Source: an uncultured Bacteroidales bacterium
GTDB lineage: Bacteria; Bacteroidota; Bacteroidia; Bacteroidales; UBA3663
NCBI GenBank assembly: GCA_905236195.1
Contig: CAJOOX010000060.1
Coordinates: 1 to 8,654, forward strand
Direction: 5' to 3'
Length of the DNA: 8,654 nt
Both the position numbers and the translations under genes were made by a program. This document shows, one piece after another, positions 5,029 to 8,654 of the stretch (positions within the stretch are counted from its first letter, which is position 1; the number at the start of each line of letters is the position of its first letter). Under the pieces are notes generated by a model. The model was not told the origin of the DNA. It was given only the letters and a program-made list of their open reading frames with translations, and did not search any database.

Positions 5029-6371
5029 TATTTTCCGAGGAGTCGTTTCTTCATAGCCTTCGACTCAGCTTCGTAGCCAGGCTTGTTCAACAATGCGAAC
5101 ATGTTCTTCTTGTAAGCCTCTACACCGGGCTGGTTGAAGGGGTTGACACCGAGCATATAGCCAGAAATACCGCAGGCACGTTCGAAGAAGTAAATCAGCT
5201 GTCCAAGGTTATACTCGTCGAGCTTGTCGATTTCAATCTTGAGGTTGGGCACGCCGCCGTCCACATGGGCGAGCTGCGTTCCGAGTTCGGCCATCTTATT
5301 GACCTCATCGACGCGCTTGCCTGCCAGGAAGTTGAGACCGTCGAGGTTTTCATTGTCGGAGGGAATCTCGACTTTGCGGATAGGCTTCTTTACCGAGATA
5401 ACGGTCTCAAAAATCGAACGTTCGCCGTCCTGAATCCACTGACCCATTGAGTGAAGGTCGGTTGTGAAATCAACGGATGCCGGGAAAATACCCTTGCGGT
5501 CCTTGCCTTCGGATTCGCCATAAAGCTGTTTCCACCACTCTGCGAAATAATGCAGACGGGGATTGAAGTTAACCAGTATTTCGGTCTTCTTGCCGAACTG
5601 GTAGAGGGCGTTACGCATCACAGCATACTGGGCAGCGAGGTTCTTGGCATAAGGAACGTCGGTACCGAGGGCCTTTTCCATATCGGCAGCACCCTGTACG
5701 AGTTTCTTGATGTCGTGGCCGGCAGCGGCAATGGCAATGAGACCTACAGGAGTCAGTACGGAGAAACGTCCACCCACGTTGTCCGGGATGACAAACGTCT
5801 TGTAGCCTTCCTGGGTGGCGAGGGTACGGAGAGCGCCCTTTCTGGCGTCTGTAACGGCCACGATGAGTTTGCGGGCCTCTTCCTTGCCTACCTTCTCTTC
5901 GAGGAGGGTTTTGAGCAGACGGAAAGCGAGTGCGGTTTCGGTCGTGGTGCCTGACTTGGAGATGTTGATGATGCCGAAGGTTTTCTTCTTCAGAATCTCG
6001 AAAAGATCGGCCAGATAGTCCTCGCCGATGTTGTTGCCGGCATAGACTACGATTGGATCTTTGCGTTTGGGAAGGATGGCGTCGAACGACGAAGCCAATG
6101 CCTCGTTTACAGCACGGGCGCCCAGATAGGAACCACCGATGCCGGCTACTACAACCACTTCGCACTTCTCGCGAAGGAGGTCGGCCGTGGCCTGTACTTC
6201 AGCCAGGAATTCTCCGGTAATAGAGGACGGAAGATGTACCCATCCCAGGAAATCGTTACCTGCACCCTTGCCCGACTCGAGGAGTTCGTTGGCAGGTGCT
6301 GAGCAAGCGGCAAGACGCTCGAGGGTCTCGGCCGGCACAAACTGTTTGGATTTTTCGATGGACAGTTTCAT
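5028..6371 (-). CDS. pgi: Glucose-6-phosphate isomerase
   Basis: 447 residues, the short bacterial form (similar in length to Bacillus rather than to the 550-residue E. coli enzyme). It interconverts glucose-6-phosphate and fructose-6-phosphate in the cytoplasm. Two SIS domains are visible: GIGGSYLGARA (77-87) and the phosphate-binding ISKSGTTTETA (137-147). PGI signature 1 is VGGRFSVLTPVG (199-210). Catalytic candidates are Glu286 in YGESEGK, His307 in TDLHSMGQ and Lys421 in GVEAYK, the last within signature 2 (GVNPFNQPGVEAYK, 408-421). All key residues are present. The ATG lies 36 nt after the gpsA stop with no promoter between, and the TAA overlaps the next gene's ATG. Confidence 0.97.
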   Translation of the reverse strand: MKLSIEKSKQFVPAETLERLAACSAPANELLESGKGAGNDFLGWVHLPSSITGEFLAEVQATADLLREKCEVVVVAGIGGSYLGARAVNEALASSFDAILPKRKDPIVVYAGNNIGEDYLADLFEILKKKTFGIINISKSGTTTETALAFRLLKTLLEEKVGKEEARKLIVAVTDARKGALRTLATQEGYKTFVIPDNVGGRFSVLTPVGLIAIAAAGHDIKKLVQGAADMEKALGTDVPYAKNLAAQYAVMRNALYQFGKKTEILVNFNPRLHYFAEWWKQLYGESEGKDRKGIFPASVDFTTDLHSMGQWIQDGERSIFETVISVKKPIRKVEIPSDNENLDGLNFLAGKRVDEVNKMAELGTQLAHVDGGVPNLKIEIDKLDEYNLGQLIYFFERACGISGYMLGVNPFNQPGVEAYKKNMFALLNKPGYEAESKAMKKRLLGK

Positions 6372-6407
6372 ACGAAAAAGCTTTTGATAATTAGGTTTAT
6401 TATTGGG

Positions 6408-7403
6408 TTAATTGAGTTGATTGCTGAGCAACTGTATCTCCACATAGGGCGACATCCGCTTGTAGAGAATATTGTAGACCGTATCCACAATGGGAATGGG
6501 AATCTGATAGACCTGGTTGATCTCCTTGATACACTTTGTGCCGAAATAGCCCTCGGCCACCATGTCCATTTCCAATTGGGCGGTCTTGACGCTGTAGCCA
6601 CGGCCTATCATCGTACCAAACGTATGGTTACGCGAGAAGTTGGAATAAGCGGTCACAAGGAGGTCTCCCGTATAGACTGACTCCGACACATGACGGCCTT
6701 CCATGGGCACGACGGAATTGATGAAACGCTTCATCTCGCGAATGGCATTTGACAACAGTACGGCCTGGAAGTTGTCACCGTATTTCAATCCGGAACAGAT
6801 GCCGGAAGCAAGGGCGTAGATATTCTTCAGCACTCCGGCATACTGGATGCCCTGAATATCGCGCGAGGTCGAGGTGTGGACAAAGTAATTGGAGAATCCT
6901 TCGGCAATCATGTGGGCTACGTCGAGATCCTTACATCCCACCGTGAGATAGGTGAGACGTTCGTAGGCGACTTCTTCGGCATGAGAGGGACCCGAGAGCG
7001 ATGCAATCTGATTGTCTTCGAGAAAGAATTTCTCCTTCAGATAGTCGGAAATGAGCTGGTTCTCGGGGGCTACAAGACCCTTGATGACCGAGATGACCAA
7101 TTTGCCGCGCATCGGCACAGTAATCTGGTCGCAATGGCTACGCAGATAAGGCGAGGGACACGCAAACACTATTGTATTGGCCTCTTCTACGGCGGCATTG
7201 ATATCGGTAAAGAATTTGATATTGTCGGTATCGAACTTCACACTCGACAGGTAACGCGGATTATGATGGGTCACCTTGAACTGTTCAATGACCTCCGGGC
7301 GGCGGAAATACCACAGCATCGACCCGTTTTTCATCATCACGATTTTGGCAACAGCGGTAGCCCAGCTGCCGGTACCGATGATCAATATTTTTCCTAATTC
7401 CAT
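6408..7403 (-). CDS. gpsA: NAD(P)-dependent glycerol-3-phosphate dehydrogenase
   Basis: 331 residues, usual length. It reduces dihydroxyacetone phosphate to sn-glycerol-3-phosphate, the backbone for phospholipid synthesis. Rossmann motif GTGSWATA (10-17; many relatives have GxGxWGTA), Lys108 in VIKGL, SGPSHAEE (137-144), the catalytic-type Lys193 in GVLKNIYALASG, and Asp247, Arg258 and Asn259 in the YTGDLLVT...SRN region. The stretch GDNFQAVLLSNAIREM (209-224) has Asn219 where E. coli-type enzymes have Arg in LITRG; I believe this is common in Bacteroidetes. The frame is open upstream to 7484, but that would pass through the GC-rich repeat and overlap lysS, so the ATG at 7403 (MELGKILIIG) is chosen. 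It follows lysS by 70 nt in the same operon. Confidence 0.96.
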   Translation of the reverse strand: MELGKILIIGTGSWATAVAKIVMMKNGSMLWYFRRPEVIEQFKVTHHNPRYLSSVKFDTDNIKFFTDINAAVEEANTIVFACPSPYLRSHCDQITVPMRGKLVISVIKGLVAPENQLISDYLKEKFFLEDNQIASLSGPSHAEEVAYERLTYLTVGCKDLDVAHMIAEGFSNYFVHTSTSRDIQGIQYAGVLKNIYALASGICSGLKYGDNFQAVLLSNAIREMKRFINSVVPMEGRHVSESVYTGDLLVTAYSNFSRNHTFGTMIGRGYSVKTAQLEMDMVAEGYFGTKCIKEINQVYQIPIPIVDTVYNILYKRMSPYVEIQLLSNQLN

Positions 7404-7433
7404 AACAGAACAAGAATTTTTGACGGAAGGCCA

Positions 7434-7455
7434 CTCCCCCATCGCGGGAGAGGGG
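7434..7455. repeat. GC-rich hairpin in the lysS-gpsA gap
   Basis: CTCCC (7434-7438) pairs with GGGAG (7446-7450), followed by AGGGG; the C-run/G-run style matches the element at 1-53. It sits in the 70-nt spacer between lysS and gpsA. There is no T-run after it on the minus strand, so it is not a standard terminator; it might modulate mRNA decay or expression within the operon. Confidence 0.5.
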
Positions 7456-7473
7456 ACCAGCCGTTTCATTGGG

Positions 7474-8654
7474 TTAATCTTCAATGTTGGCTATCCACTC
7501 CTCGATATTCTGGGGCGTGGGATTTTGGAGTTCCAGTTTGTATTTCTTCTTGATGTCAAGCATCTCCTGGAACACCTTGCCGGGCTTGGCGGCCTTGAGG
7601 GCCTCGAGGGTCAGATATCCGGCTTTCTGGAGCACGGGCACCCATCCTTCGGGCACACCGGTGGCCATAAAGGCTTCGGGCTTGTCTTTCTTCACCACGG
7701 GTTCGGGTTTCATCGTGGGGAACAGGAGCACTTCCTGAATGGTAGTCTGGCCTGTCATCAGCATGGTCAGACGGTCGATGCCGATACCGATACCTGATGT
7801 GGGGGGCATACCGTATTCGAGGGCATGTACGAAGTCCCGGTCGATGAACATGGCTTCGTCATCACCCTTCTCAGACAGCCGCAACTGGTCCTGAAAACGT
7901 TCCAGCTGGTCGATGGGGTCGTTCAGCTCCGAATAGGCATTGGCCAGTTCCTTGCCGTTCACCATTAGTTCGAAACGTTCCGTGAGTCCGGGTTTCGAAC
8001 GGTGCATCTTGGTCAGTGGCGACATCTCGACGGGATAGTCGGTGATGAAGGTGGGTTGGATGAAGGTACCCTCGCAGGTCTCGCCGAAGATTTCATCGAT
8101 AAGTTTCCCCTTGCCCATGGTATCGTCCACTTCGACGCCGCACTTCCCGGCTATCTCACGCAGTTCATCTTCGCTCTTGCCTTCCAGGTCGTAGCCGGTC
8201 TTCTCCCTGATAGCCTCGAGGATGGGCAGGCGGCGGTAGGGAGCCTTGAACGACACGATGTTGTCGCCCACTTTCACTTCGGGCTTGCCGTTCACGGCTA
8301 CACATATCTTCTCGAGCAGCTGTTCAGTGAACGACATCATCCAGTTGTAGTCCTTGTACTGCACATACAGCTCCATGCAGGTGAATTCGGGGTTATGGTT
8401 GCGATCCATACCCTCGTTGCGGAAATTGCGGCCTATCTCATAGACACCCTCGAAACCGCCCACGATAAGGCGTTTCAGGTAGAGCTCAGTGGCGATACGA
8501 AGATACAGGTCCGTATTCAGCGAATTGTGGTGTGTAATGAACGGACGGGCAGAGGCTCCGCCAGGAATCTGCTGCAGGATAGGGGTCTCCACCTCGGTAT
8601 AGCCGGCTTCGTCGAACACGCGGCGCATGGTCGAGATGACTTTCGCACGTTTCA
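7474..8654 (-). CDS. lysS: Lysyl-tRNA synthetase, class II (C-terminal part)
   Basis: The gene runs off the right edge: the frame stays open to 8654, so the Met at 8628 is internal. About 393 C-terminal residues are visible; the N-terminal anticodon-binding OB-fold and the start codon are missing. The enzyme charges tRNA-Lys with lysine. Class II motifs, counted from the Met at 8628: motif 1 YTEVETPIL (10-18), motif 2 GRNFRNEGMDRNHNPEF (66-82) with ATP-binding Arg70/Glu72, and motif 3 GIGIGIDRLTM (279-289). The usual LysRS ends soon after the FPTMKPE segment (303-309), but here about 74 residues follow (310-384), with WVPVLQKAGYLTLEALK reminiscent of a helix-hairpin-helix. I recall such an extension in Bacteroidetes LysRS. 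It is the first visible gene of the lysS-gpsA-pgi-HAD operon; the promoter is outside the window. Confidence 0.97.
   Translation of the reverse strand, partial: KRAKVISTMRRVFDEAGYTEVETPILQQIPGGASARPFITHHNSLNTDLYLRIATELYLKRLIVGGFEGVYEIGRNFRNEGMDRNHNPEFTCMELYVQYKDYNWMMSFTEQLLEKICVAVNGKPEVKVGDNIVSFKAPYRRLPILEAIREKTGYDLEGKSEDELREIAGKCGVEVDDTMGKGKLIDEIFGETCEGTFIQPTFITDYPVEMSPLTKMHRSKPGLTERFELMVNGKELANAYSELNDPIDQLERFQDQLRLSEKGDDEAMFIDRDFVHALEYGMPPTSGIGIGIDRLTMLMTGQTTIQEVLLFPTMKPEPVVKKDKPEAFMATGVPEGWVPVLQKAGYLTLEALKAAKPGKVFQEMLDIKKKYKLELQNPTPQNIEEWIANIED

Noticed and set aside
5451..5954. Long rightward ORF opposite pgi (167 residues), and similar ones opposite gpsA, lysS and menG
   Set aside because: Antisense shadows produced by codon bias of well-supported enzyme genes; no promoter or motif.
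7404..7484. N-terminal extension of gpsA up to 7484
   Set aside because: It passes through the GC-rich hairpin and overlaps the lysS end; the Rossmann fold starts normally from the Met at 7403.

Overview
The window looks like a chromosomal segment of a Bacteroidales bacterium, most likely Prevotellaceae. Evidence: (i) the transcription units carry the Bacteroidetes-type promoter, a TAnnTTTG -7 box (five times TATCTTTG, once TATATTTG), mostly with a TTTG-like -33 box about 24-25 nt upstream; (ii) start codons lack clear Shine-Dalgarno sequences; (iii) LysRS has the C-terminal extension I associate with this phylum; (iv) the order lysS-gpsA-pgi-HAD is one I recall from Bacteroidales genomes. 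Genus is inference.

Layout. 1-380: noncoding, with a GC-rich hairpin repeat at the left edge, a small hairpin, a 10-bp direct repeat and a striking 66-nt inverted repeat (289-354). 381-1286 (-): secreted, probably outer-membrane beta-barrel protein of unknown function. 1515-1745 (+): 76-residue glycine-zipper lipoprotein, divergent from the barrel gene. 1752-2606 (-): lipoprotein of the ZnuA/TroA metal-binding family, convergent with the small lipoprotein. 2774-2849 (+): tRNA-Thr(CGT) with its own promoter and a very strong terminator. 2916-3422: about 500 nt without a credible protein gene but with a promoter, several hairpins and an end terminator; this is the best candidate for something undescribed (a noncoding RNA). 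3423-4121 (-): menaquinone methyltransferase, directly behind tRNA-Arg(ACG) (4160-4233), with a terminator hairpin between them. 4327-8654 (-): operon lysS (5' end outside the window) - gpsA - pgi - HAD phosphatase, with no internal promoter seen and a 1-nt stop/start overlap at the pgi/HAD joint.

Functionally the right half is housekeeping: lysyl-tRNA charging, glycerol-3-phosphate for phospholipids, the glucose-6-P/fructose-6-P step, a sugar-phosphate-type phosphatase or mutase, and the last step of menaquinone synthesis for anaerobic respiration. The left half is cell-envelope material (barrel, lipoprotein, metal-binding lipoprotein). I see no phage, IS, CRISPR, toxin-antitoxin or defence system. 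The unusual signals are mostly RNA-level: the putative noncoding transcript, the long inverted repeat and the terminator within the menG leader.
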